Of a stretch of DNA of 64,000 bases, positions 32,938 to 41,708 are shown in pieces. The translations under genes were made by a program, and so were the position numbers. A model generated the notes under the pieces. It saw only the letters and a program-made list of their open reading frames with translations. It was not told the origin of the DNA and did not search any database. This DNA is from JANOZM01 sp031429355. Lineage in GTDB: Bacteria > Pseudomonadota > Gammaproteobacteria > Burkholderiales > Burkholderiaceae_E. Positions within the stretch are counted from its first letter, which is position 1, and each line of letters opens with the position of its first letter. The stretch lies in the NCBI GenBank assembly GCA_031429355.1, contig JANOZM010000016.1, forward strand, positions 558,001 through 622,000, written 5' to 3'.

Positions 32938-34097
32938 CTGGCACTAGATTGCGCTGCCAGTGCATCCAATCGTGGATGCATAATTTTTCGCCATAGTGGT
33001 GGCACGCAGGCTATTAGATACATTGCGCCATAGCCATAAGGCAATTGCGGAGCGTCTTTACAATTGTCCAAGTGCAAATAGTCTTTACCCGCGTGAGCGT
33101 GATGATCTGAATGGCGTTGTAGATTAAATAAAAATACGTTACCCACTGCTGTACTGGTGTTCCATGAATGAATGGGTTGAACTGTTTCGGGGCGACCAGT
33201 TTTTGGATCAACTTTGCGCTCTAGGCCGTAATGCTCAATAAAGTTAATAACTTCTAATTGAAAAATTGCGCCCAACGAAGCACCGATAAACATAGCCAGG
33301 CCAAGCCAGCCAGCAATCAGCCAAAACACCAAACCAAGCGCAATCGATACGCAATTTAGTAGCAACAATTCGTTTTCAATGAAGCCGCGTAGCGACCATG
33401 GTTTCACGCCTTTTCGTTCTAGGCGTTTCGCTTCTAGATGATGTGCGTGCAACATTGTTGTAATCATCGACCGAACTGCAAACGCAAATACATTTTGACC
33501 GCGCCTTGCCGAAGCCGTGTCTTTATCAGTTGCTACATTTAAATGGTGACCACGGACATGTTCAATTTTAAACGCACCGTAACAAGTAGTGGCAAGCAAC
33601 AAACCGCCAACGTTGCGCTCGAGCGTGCTGTTGCGATGAATTAATTCGTGCGAAGGGTTAATACTCAAGACCCCGCCGATAGCACCCAACGAAAGAATTG
33701 CGCCAATAATCTCTAAGTTACGCAACCATACGGGATAGGCTTGGTTCGCTTGTAAAAAATCGTTGCCGGTTAACTGCAAGCTGGCTACAAGCAACGCGGT
33801 TAACCAAAGTGGCAAACACAATACTGGTAATGCTCTGTTAAACCAATGGGTTTCGCCTACGACTGGTGGTCGCTCATCTTTGGGTATGAGCCAATCTAAT
33901 AGCGGAATTAAAGCGTGAATTGATAGCAGGGGTACCCAAGCAGAAATCAAAGCCCAAGTGGGGTTAGCGCCGTTGAGTGAAAAAGGCCAAACCAAAGCAG
34001 GCCCAAAACAAATTGCAAATATCCAAACAAATCGCCATTGCACTGGGGCAACGTTACGAGCAGCATTTAACTTCGGGATGGAGTTGTCGATTCGCAT
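32934..34097 (-). CDS. alkB: AlkB-type membrane alkane/fatty-acid hydroxylase
   Basis: 387 residues of the integral-membrane di-iron hydroxylase family. It has six hydrophobic helices and the histidine boxes HELIHR, HVRGHHLNVA and LQRHSDHHAHAG, plus the family-specific NFIEHYGLERK. This combination is the alkane 1-monooxygenase (AlkB) signature, distinct from fatty-acid desaturases. It would hydroxylate the terminal carbon of medium or long alkyl chains using rubredoxin. No rubredoxin, rubredoxin reductase or alcohol dehydrogenase is visible nearby, so the electron donor lies elsewhere. The gene stands alone, convergent to the DMT permease. Confidence 0.9.
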   Translation of the reverse strand: MRIDNSIPKLNAARNVAPVQWRFVWIFAICFGPALVWPFSLNGANPTWALISAWVPLLSIHALIPLLDWLIPKDERPPVVGETHWFNRALPVLCLPLWLTALLVASLQLTGNDFLQANQAYPVWLRNLEIIGAILSLGAIGGVLSINPSHELIHRNSTLERNVGGLLLATTCYGAFKIEHVRGHHLNVATDKDTASARRGQNVFAFAVRSMITTMLHAHHLEAKRLERKGVKPWSLRGFIENELLLLNCVSIALGLVFWLIAGWLGLAMFIGASLGAIFQLEVINFIEHYGLERKVDPKTGRPETVQPIHSWNTSTAVGNVFLFNLQRHSDHHAHAGKDYLHLDNCKDAPQLPYGYGAMYLIACVPPLWRKIMHPRLDALAAQSSAS

Positions 34098-34304
34098 TGT
34101 TGAAAGTTACCGTAAATTTGTATTTTCGCCAATTGTCGACAGCTTAACGGCTAATAAGTTTATGCAGCGCGACCAATCGGTCGCGCTCGTTCGTGCAAAC
34201 CGTTTATCAATCTGATTAGCCAGTCAGTCAGCATTCAGTGGAGTTAAGGCCGCCAGGCTTTCATAATCAGGCGAACTTTGTTGAACTTACACTGGATGTA
34301 ACCA

Positions 34305-35531
34305 TTGTTTTCACAACTCGATCCTAACTCCGTCATGATTACCGGCGGTCTAATGTGCTTTTTCACAGCTGTGATGTTGCTATCACAGGTGGGGAAAATG
34401 GACGGTTTTGAGGACGTATTGCTTTTGCTCGCTCTTTGTTTGGGGGGCGGAGCGTTAGCACTTGGGCTGGTTGTAGCTGATTCAGGAGTCAATAATCCCC
34501 TACGTATGGTCTCTGCAAATGTAATCGGAACATTAACTTACATCGCGGCAATGAGCTGCTTCGCCCATCTCTATCGACCTGATTTGCGGAAGGATATCCA
34601 GATTGGATTGGTCGTTATCTGGTTGCTTGGTTGTTTTGTGTTTACCGACATGCGCACCTTTTACATGTGGAACCATACAGCTCGAATCGCGATATTGAGT
34701 TACGTTACGTTTTTTATGCTCTTTGCAAAAGATAACGAAGCCCCCGGATTACGATGGTTGGCCACTTTAATTCCAGCATTGTCCATCGTTGGCATGGGCC
34801 CACAATTGATTGCATTGCATCAATTGCCGGCAGATGCTGTAGTTCAGTTAGCTGATCGCAACAGCCAAGGTGCGCTAAGCCAAGCATTTCTTTGGGCATT
34901 GTCGCCTTCGATTGTTTATGCCTGCATTATTAGCGTTATTTTCTCAAGAATTGCCCGGCGATTACGCGATTCAGCCAATTTAGATGTGCTTACAGGAGCC
35001 CATAGTCGACGCTACTTGTTTGAGAAAACCACTCAAATTTTAGATAAATCGAAGGATCGTTTACCTGATGAGGCCACAAGCTTACTTTTAATCGATATTG
35101 ATCACTTTAAAACGATCAACGATACATGGGGACACATTGTTGGTGACTCAGTTCTTAAACATACGGTAGGCCGCATCCAAAATGTAATTCGATCCAGCGA
35201 TCGCGTGATTAACAATAGCGAAGCGCAAAAGAACCTACCGAGCAACATTGTCGGTCGTTATGGTGGCGAGGAGTTTTGCGTAGTGCTTCCTTTTACATCA
35301 ATGGCAGGCGCGACAATTGTTGCGGAACGAGTTCGCAAAAATGTAGCTGAAACACCGTTTTTGCATGGCGAACACATCATTAGCATTACGATTAGTATTG
35401 GCGTGGTCATTCAAGAGCGTAATGCAACACTCGAGTCAATGCTAACCGTTGCCGACAAACGCCTGTATCGAGCTAAAGAAACCGGTCGCAACTTAGTTGT
35501 AAATCATGGCGAAATTGGCTTGATCGTTTAG
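34305..35531 (+). CDS. Membrane diguanylate cyclase with insertion before the GGEEF loop
   Basis: 408 residues from a TTG start at 34305 (an ATG at 34335 is possible, but LDPNS before it fits the family). Six hydrophobic helices span about 10-210. The GGDEF domain (about 225-405) has DVLTGAHSRRYLFE, LLIDIDHFKTINDTWGH and an intact RYGGEEF (GGEEF at 35262-35276), so it is probably active. The inhibitory-site sequence RSSD (35190-35201) is present, but about 15 extra residues separate it from RYGGEEF, while the two normally lie a few residues apart. Product inhibition may therefore differ. No ribosome-binding site better than a weak purine run is visible. Confidence 0.87.
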   Translation: MFSQLDPNSVMITGGLMCFFTAVMLLSQVGKMDGFEDVLLLLALCLGGGALALGLVVADSGVNNPLRMVSANVIGTLTYIAAMSCFAHLYRPDLRKDIQIGLVVIWLLGCFVFTDMRTFYMWNHTARIAILSYVTFFMLFAKDNEAPGLRWLATLIPALSIVGMGPQLIALHQLPADAVVQLADRNSQGALSQAFLWALSPSIVYACIISVIFSRIARRLRDSANLDVLTGAHSRRYLFEKTTQILDKSKDRLPDEATSLLLIDIDHFKTINDTWGHIVGDSVLKHTVGRIQNVIRSSDRVINNSEAQKNLPSNIVGRYGGEEFCVVLPFTSMAGATIVAERVRKNVAETPFLHGEHIISITISIGVVIQERNATLESMLTVADKRLYRAKETGRNLVVNHGEIGLIV

Positions 35532-35635
35532 TTTTTTAGCAAAAATTCCAGCGTAGAATACTTGTAACTACTCGGTCAGAGTTGCTAACTTTTTAGCGCG
35601 CAAACCGAGCAAACTCGTATGTCTACAAGGTTGCC

Positions 35636-38600
35636 ATGAATCGATGCTTGAAATTCGCCACGCCCTACTTTAAATTCGTTTTTAGCAAGTTTTTTTACGC
35701 GCTTGTCGCCATGACGATGGCAAGTTTTCTTTGGTATTTTCAAACTGTCCAGGCGCAAAATAATTCGGCGACTACAGCCGCTAATGCAAGTGCAAGCACA
35801 AGCACAAACCAAGAAATCACTGTAGAAGCTTTTTCTCCCAAGGGGTCTGACTCTGCAGTAGACCGTACCTCGGTACGCTTTAATCGCAACGTTGCAGCGA
35901 TTGGCGAAACCAGTTTGGTTCCGGTATCGGTGGTTTGTAACGGCAGCAGTGTCGAGCTTGTCAGCGGGCGATGGCTTAACGAACGGGAATGGCAGGCAAG
36001 GTTTAAAAATACCTTACCCGCTCAAAGTAAATGTGAAGCTTCTGTTAGCTTAAACGGCAATGCCAATTTTAAGACGCGCAAGTTTAGTTTTTCTAGCGGC
36101 GCCATAAGCGTCATCAGAATTTGGCCCGATTACGGGCAATTGATTGACGAAAATCAACATTTCGTATTGCAGACCAACGCGCCGGTCAATATCTTGCCGG
36201 TTGACGCCTTTAAATCGAGCGGCGCTTACTGCAGCTCATCCAAGTTTGGCGAAAAACTCGCATTAGAGCTGGTCTCTAAAGACGAAGCCTTAAAAGTTAT
36301 CAAGGCAATAACGAAAGAAATTTCTAATCAAACCGATCAAAGCCGATTACTAGTCATTAAATGCGCGCGGCCTTTGGGTGAGGATGCTAAGGTAAATTTA
36401 TTTTGGGGGCGACCATTTAACTTCACGACCTACCCAGCATTTCGCGCTTCGGTCCAATGCGAACGTGAGCAAAGTGGCAAACCTTGTATTCCGGTTCGTC
36501 CAATCACAATTAAATTAACTACGCCTATTTTGGCATCGGCGGCTAAGCAGTTCAGCTTAAAGTCGGCAACTGGTGCTTTGGTTAAACCAAAAGTAGAGGC
36601 TAAAGATAGTGAAGAACTGAGCGCTGTCGAGTTTCACCCACCGTTTGAGCAAAACGGTCAATATACTTTATCGGTTGGGGCCGGCTTAAAAGACGTTTAC
36701 GACAGAACCTTTGATCAACGCAGCCTTAACAATTTTAAAGTTCCTACGGGCGCTGCGCCACCTTTAGCCAAATTTGCAGCATCATTTGGTATCGTCGAAA
36801 AACAAGTTGGTGCGTTGCCCGTAACCATTCGCAATATAGCGCAGGCGAACGGGCTTGCTATTCGTTCCGAACTCACTTTAGATGATGCCACCGTAGTTCG
36901 CTGGCTGCGTATGGCAGACTACGAATCGCGTAACGAAACTAGTACTCGCCAAATTGGGTTAATTAGCAAAAACAAAACAGCAAAAACGATCAACGCTGCT
37001 GACTGGCCAAAAACGCAAGAAATGCAAGTGGTTGGCATTCCACTCACTCAGCCTGGTCTGCATCAAGTAGAAATTGAAAGCCAAGCCCTTGGCCAAGCCA
37101 TCTTAGAAAAAAACCGCGACGGCAGTGATCGCAAAATGTATGTTCGTTCGTACGCGTTGGTTACCAGTATGGCCGTGCATATGAAATTAAGCCAAGAAAA
37201 CGCCTTAGTGTGGGTTACTTCACTAGAAACTGGCAAAGTGATTGTCGATGCAAAAATTAATATTTTGGATTGCACTGGCAAAGTAGTTTGGAGTGGAGCT
37301 AGCGACCAACAAGGCCTAGCGCGAATCGACAAACCACTCCCGCGCGCTTCAACGACCACCTGCGCTGCATCGGCCAAGAAAATTTCTGCGATTTTTAGCG
37401 AACCTTCTAAAGCAAAAGAAAATGGAGCTAGAAACACCAATAACACTAGCGCTGGAAGTGATAACAATTCGAGTGATATGAGCGACGACGAGCCCGCAGG
37501 CTCGAATTGGTTTTTAGCCACGGCTCGCAAAGACCAAGATTTTTCTTTTGTAGCGAGCACTTGGACTGAAGGCATCGAACCTTGGCGCTTTAATGTCAAC
37601 ACCAGTTTTAATAACGTTACCGATGACACTTTAATTGGCCATACCGTTTTTGCTCGTAACTTATTGCGTCAAGGCGAGCTAGTTCAGATGAAACATTTGT
37701 TTCGGCGCGCTGCGGTTTCGGGCTTAGTTAAACCTGGAGCAGAGCTCAGCAAACGCATTAACAAAGTTGAAATTGTTCACCAAGGATCTGAGCAAACTTT
37801 TGAAGTGCCAATAACCTGGTTAGCGCACGACCCTAAAAGTGGTACGGCAATTTCTGAATGGAAAATTCCAGCCCAAGCGAAGTTGGGTTTGTATAGCGTG
37901 CGGGCCAAAGCGAAGATTCCATCTAAGGTTCCGGTTACCGGGCGCGCTGCAAGCGCTGAGGATAGCCAGAATAATGACTACAGCCTAGACCTAGGCACAT
38001 TTCAGGTCGCTGAGTTTCGATTGCCGACAATACGCGGCAACATACAAACAAAAGGCAATGAAGTTTCAGTTCAAATGAGTTTTTTAAACGGCGGAGCAGC
38101 GTCGGGCCTCGCTACCAACGTCAGTGCTTTAGCCTCTTTTTATTCAGCGAATTTTGAGCAATATTCTGACTATAGCTTTGCTTCGGTAGCCAGTAGTGTT
38201 GGTTTGCAGTACGACAATGACGATTACACATCTGTACGAAAACCAGCACCAACGCGGCTCACCGCGTTTAAAGCAGGACTGGACAACAAGCTTTTACTCG
38301 ACAAAAAAGATCTGACGCTAAACAACGAAGGGGCTGGCAAAGTCGATTTGGCAAACTATAAAAAATTTGCCGAGCCACAACGCTTGCGTATCGAGGTTAA
38401 CTACCCTGACCCCAACGGCGAAATTCAAACCATCTCGGATTCGAGTATTCTTTGGCCTAGTGCAGTCGTATTAGGTTTTAAGCAAGCACTCGGCACGACT
38501 AGCAACAAAAAGATACAACAAATCATTGCGCTATCAAATAGCGGCAAACCGATGGCTGAAGTGAATATCAAAGTAGAAGGTTTTTCGCGTAGTTTAACCA

Positions 38601-41600
38601 GCACCCGAACCCGAACTGTTGGCGGGTTTTATAGCTACGAAAATACTGTAGATTTTGAAACCTTAGGCGAAGTTTGTTCTGGCAAAACCAGTGCGTTGGG
38701 GGTTATGAATTGTGCACTCGATTCGAACAAAGTAGCATCGATCAAAGACGCCAATTTAATACTTTTAGCCAGCGCTCAAGATAGTCAAGGCCAAGAGGCC
38801 GTAGCCGGAAAGCAAATTTACCGTTATGAGTTAAATGAAGCCAATACCAGTGCTAGTAACGATGCTTGGTTTGAACAAAGCGACGGCGATCGTATCGATT
38901 TAATTCCAGAGAAACGCATTGTCAACCCAGGTGAAAAAGCACGCTTTAATGTCTTGATGCCTTTCGAACGAGCCACTGTTTTAGTGAGTGTTGAACGCGA
39001 AGGCATTGTGCAGGCGTTTGTTACTGAACTCGAACGCGGCAATCCTGTAATCGAAGTGCCTATTTCTGCGCAAGATGCGCCCAATGTCATGGTCTCTGTG
39101 TTGGCAATTCGGCCGCGATTAGAACCCTTATCTTGGGGTAGCTTTTTTAAGTGGGGCTGGCGCTCGCCTTTCCAATGGTGGAAGTCACGGAAAATGTCAT
39201 TAAGCCAACCAACCGCATTGGTCGATTTAGCAAAGCCTAGTTTTAAATTAGGCTTGGCAGAAATTCAAGTGCCGGCAACTGCAGCTTTAAAAGTAACAGT
39301 AAACCCATCTAGCGCAATTGCTGCGCCCCGACAGGCTATGACGGCTAGTATTCAAGTGGTTGGTTTGCGCGCTGGCAACGCTGCCCCACAGCGCGTTGCT
39401 GTTGCAGTAATCGACGAGGCCCTATTGGAGCTCAAAGCAAATGACAGTTGGGATTTAGTAACCGCTTTGTGGCGCAAACGCGGCCATGGGGTACAAACAT
39501 CGACCGCACAAATGCAGGTCATTGGCAAACGTCATTTTGGACTGAAGGCCCAAGCCAGCGGCGGCGGCGGCGGACGTAGCGCCACCCGTGAGCTTTTAGA
39601 GACCCTTGCTTACTGGAACCCCGATGTTGCTTTAGACGCGCAAGGACGGGCACAAATTAGTTTTAAAATGAATGACTCTTTAAGCCGATTTAAAGTGGTC
39701 GTTATTGCAGACGCCGATGACGATTTAGTTGGTACTGGGTTTGCAACCATTGACGTCAGAAAAGACCTGCAAATTATTTCTGGACTGCCACCTATCGTGC
39801 GCGAAGGCGATCAAATTTTAGCCGCTGCAACGTTACGGAACACTACGGACGCTGCAATGGTGGTGCTGTTTAAAGCGACCGCCAACTCAGCCGGTTTGGC
39901 TACGGCAATTAATTATCAACAGTCCCTTGAATTGCCCGCACAATCGAGCCGCCAAATCGTGTGGCCGGTTGCCTACGACGAAAAAACCGGTTTTTCTTTT
40001 AATGCCGCGCAAGCCGAACTGCAATGGCAGCTTAGCGCGAGCAGTGGCAAACAATCAGATCAGTTAGCCGTAAGCCAACAACTCAAACCCATTACCCCCA
40101 ACCAAATTGTTCAATCGCAATTGATGCGCCTTGATGGGGTTTTACTGAGCACGTTAAAAGACCCAACAAATGCCCTACCCAACCGCAGCTCAATCCGCGT
40201 TGATTTTTCGGACAAGCTTTCTAGCAGCACTAGCGGCGTGCGGCGTTATTTTGAACAATATCCGTTTTTCTGCCTAGAGCAAAGAACTTCTAAAGCCGTT
40301 GGTTTACGCGACCCAGCGCTATGGAAAATAATTACCGAAACGCTGCCAACGTATTTAGATGCTGATGGGCTAGCCGCTTATTTTCCGTCAGAAAAAACGC
40401 AAGGTAGCGATGTTCTAACAGCCTATGTGCTTAGTACCTCACATGCAGCCCAATGGACCTTGCCCGAAGAATCAAAAACTAAAATGCTCAATGCCTTAGC
40501 GCTCTTTGCACAAGGCAAACTGAGTCGCGATTTGTATAGCCCAAAACCCGGCACCGATTCGGCACGCCTTATGACAGCAATTGAAGCACTGTCGCTTTAC
40601 GACCGTGCCACGCCCGCCATGCTTAGTGTTATTGATGCAAAGCCTCAGGCTATGGCGTTGTGGCCTACCTCGCAAATGATTGATTGGGTGTCTGCAGTAG
40701 CTCGCATAAAGTTCGAAACCAAGGCACAGGCCCAACAGCAACAATGGCTAGAGCAAGGCTATTCATTATTGCGCAACCGGCTAACATTATCGGGAACCGA
40801 CATTACATTCGACAACGAATCGCGTGATGATTGGTGGTGGATGATGAGCAATGCAGATACTAATGCCGCGCGTCTTTTATACAATATTATGGATAGTCGC
40901 GAGCAATCATCTGCGATGTTGGCTCAATGGTTGCAAGACATGCCGCGATTGGTTAATGGCCTAGTGGCGCGTCAGAAGCAAGCGCACTGGAGTACCACGA
41001 CCGCTAATTTATGGGGCAGTCTTGCCCTCGAGCGTTACGGCAAAAATTTTGAGCGCGACCCTGTTGAAGGAACAACCACGGTTCAAAGCACTAATGTCGT
41101 TTGGAAAAATGGCCAAGCCAAACCCGTTCAGCTAAAAATTGATACAGGCTCTACATCGAACCTCGAGCTAAAACATAGCGGAACTGGCCGTCCCTACGCC
41201 ACCGTCAGCTTAGAGGCCGCAATTCCAATAAAAGAGGCACTAGATCAAGGGTACAAGTTAAGCAAAAAATTGATACCGGTATCGCAAGCGCAAGTTGGCA
41301 AAGTAACCGTTGGCGACGTGTTTCGGGTTGAGCTAACGATTGTCGCTGCGCAAAGCATGACATGGGTTGCGGTTAGCGATGCTATTCCAGCAGGCGCTAG
41401 TATTTTGGGTAACTTACGCAGCAGCGAAATTGAAAAACAAAAAAGTGAAAGTGTAGCGAGCAAAGCGTCGGGGGTAAACAACTGGAGTTGGGCTTGGCTC
41501 GCCTACGAAGAACAACGCTTCGATGCCTATCGTGCTTTCTACGAATTTATGCCAGCGGGAACAACTACGCTTTCCTACACCTTTAGAGTTTCTCAAGCAG

Positions 41601-41698
41601 GTACTTTAAAAGTATCTCCTTCACGCGCCGAGGCAATGTACAAACCAACCGTTTCGGGTTCAATGCCCAATAACGATTGGGTGGTAGTTAACAAATGA
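35636..41698 (+). CDS. Bacterial alpha-2-macroglobulin
   Basis: 2020 residues. The N-terminal signal sequence ends TVQAQN near residue 41; there is no lipobox, unlike the E. coli protein YfhM. Repeated beta-sandwich (MG) domains follow, then the conserved SRFKVVVIADADDDLVGTGFATIDVRKDL region and a thioester motif CLEQ at residues 1546-1549 (nt 40271-40282). An alpha-helical thioester domain and a C-terminal domain complete it. A Gly-rich stretch (SGGGGGRS, near 1310) precedes the macroglobulin core motif. Such proteins trap proteases covalently in the periplasm and are thought to act with PBP1C, the next gene, in envelope repair or defence. The pbpC start is 10 bp downstream. It begins a probable six-gene operon. 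Confidence 0.95.
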   Translation: MNRCLKFATPYFKFVFSKFFYALVAMTMASFLWYFQTVQAQNNSATTAANASASTSTNQEITVEAFSPKGSDSAVDRTSVRFNRNVAAIGETSLVPVSVVCNGSSVELVSGRWLNEREWQARFKNTLPAQSKCEASVSLNGNANFKTRKFSFSSGAISVIRIWPDYGQLIDENQHFVLQTNAPVNILPVDAFKSSGAYCSSSKFGEKLALELVSKDEALKVIKAITKEISNQTDQSRLLVIKCARPLGEDAKVNLFWGRPFNFTTYPAFRASVQCEREQSGKPCIPVRPITIKLTTPILASAAKQFSLKSATGALVKPKVEAKDSEELSAVEFHPPFEQNGQYTLSVGAGLKDVYDRTFDQRSLNNFKVPTGAAPPLAKFAASFGIVEKQVGALPVTIRNIAQANGLAIRSELTLDDATVVRWLRMADYESRNETSTRQIGLISKNKTAKTINAADWPKTQEMQVVGIPLTQPGLHQVEIESQALGQAILEKNRDGSDRKMYVRSYALVTSMAVHMKLSQENALVWVTSLETGKVIVDAKINILDCTGKVVWSGASDQQGLARIDKPLPRASTTTCAASAKKISAIFSEPSKAKENGARNTNNTSAGSDNNSSDMSDDEPAGSNWFLATARKDQDFSFVASTWTEGIEPWRFNVNTSFNNVTDDTLIGHTVFARNLLRQGELVQMKHLFRRAAVSGLVKPGAELSKRINKVEIVHQGSEQTFEVPITWLAHDPKSGTAISEWKIPAQAKLGLYSVRAKAKIPSKVPVTGRAASAEDSQNNDYSLDLGTFQVAEFRLPTIRGNIQTKGNEVSVQMSFLNGGAASGLATNVSALASFYSANFEQYSDYSFASVASSVGLQYDNDDYTSVRKPAPTRLTAFKAGLDNKLLLDKKDLTLNNEGAGKVDLANYKKFAEPQRLRIEVNYPDPNGEIQTISDSSILWPSAVVLGFKQALGTTSNKKIQQIIALSNSGKPMAEVNIKVEGFSRSLTSTRTRTVGGFYSYENTVDFETLGEVCSGKTSALGVMNCALDSNKVASIKDANLILLASAQDSQGQEAVAGKQIYRYELNEANTSASNDAWFEQSDGDRIDLIPEKRIVNPGEKARFNVLMPFERATVLVSVEREGIVQAFVTELERGNPVIEVPISAQDAPNVMVSVLAIRPRLEPLSWGSFFKWGWRSPFQWWKSRKMSLSQPTALVDLAKPSFKLGLAEIQVPATAALKVTVNPSSAIAAPRQAMTASIQVVGLRAGNAAPQRVAVAVIDEALLELKANDSWDLVTALWRKRGHGVQTSTAQMQVIGKRHFGLKAQASGGGGGRSATRELLETLAYWNPDVALDAQGRAQISFKMNDSLSRFKVVVIADADDDLVGTGFATIDVRKDLQIISGLPPIVREGDQILAAATLRNTTDAAMVVLFKATANSAGLATAINYQQSLELPAQSSRQIVWPVAYDEKTGFSFNAAQAELQWQLSASSGKQSDQLAVSQQLKPITPNQIVQSQLMRLDGVLLSTLKDPTNALPNRSSIRVDFSDKLSSSTSGVRRYFEQYPFFCLEQRTSKAVGLRDPALWKIITETLPTYLDADGLAAYFPSEKTQGSDVLTAYVLSTSHAAQWTLPEESKTKMLNALALFAQGKLSRDLYSPKPGTDSARLMTAIEALSLYDRATPAMLSVIDAKPQAMALWPTSQMIDWVSAVARIKFETKAQAQQQQWLEQGYSLLRNRLTLSGTDITFDNESRDDWWWMMSNADTNAARLLYNIMDSREQSSAMLAQWLQDMPRLVNGLVARQKQAHWSTTTANLWGSLALERYGKNFERDPVEGTTTVQSTNVVWKNGQAKPVQLKIDTGSTSNLELKHSGTGRPYATVSLEAAIPIKEALDQGYKLSKKLIPVSQAQVGKVTVGDVFRVELTIVAAQSMTWVAVSDAIPAGASILGNLRSSEIEKQKSESVASKASGVNNWSWAWLAYEEQRFDAYRAFYEFMPAGTTTLSYTFRVSQAGTLKVSPSRAEAMYKPTVSGSMPNNDWVVVNK

Positions 41699-41708
41699 AA
41701 TCGTTCTA

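Noticed and set aside
37063..37629. A 188-codon open frame opposite the alpha-2-macroglobulin gene
   Set aside because: It is antisense to clear coding sequence with no family similarity and no start signal.
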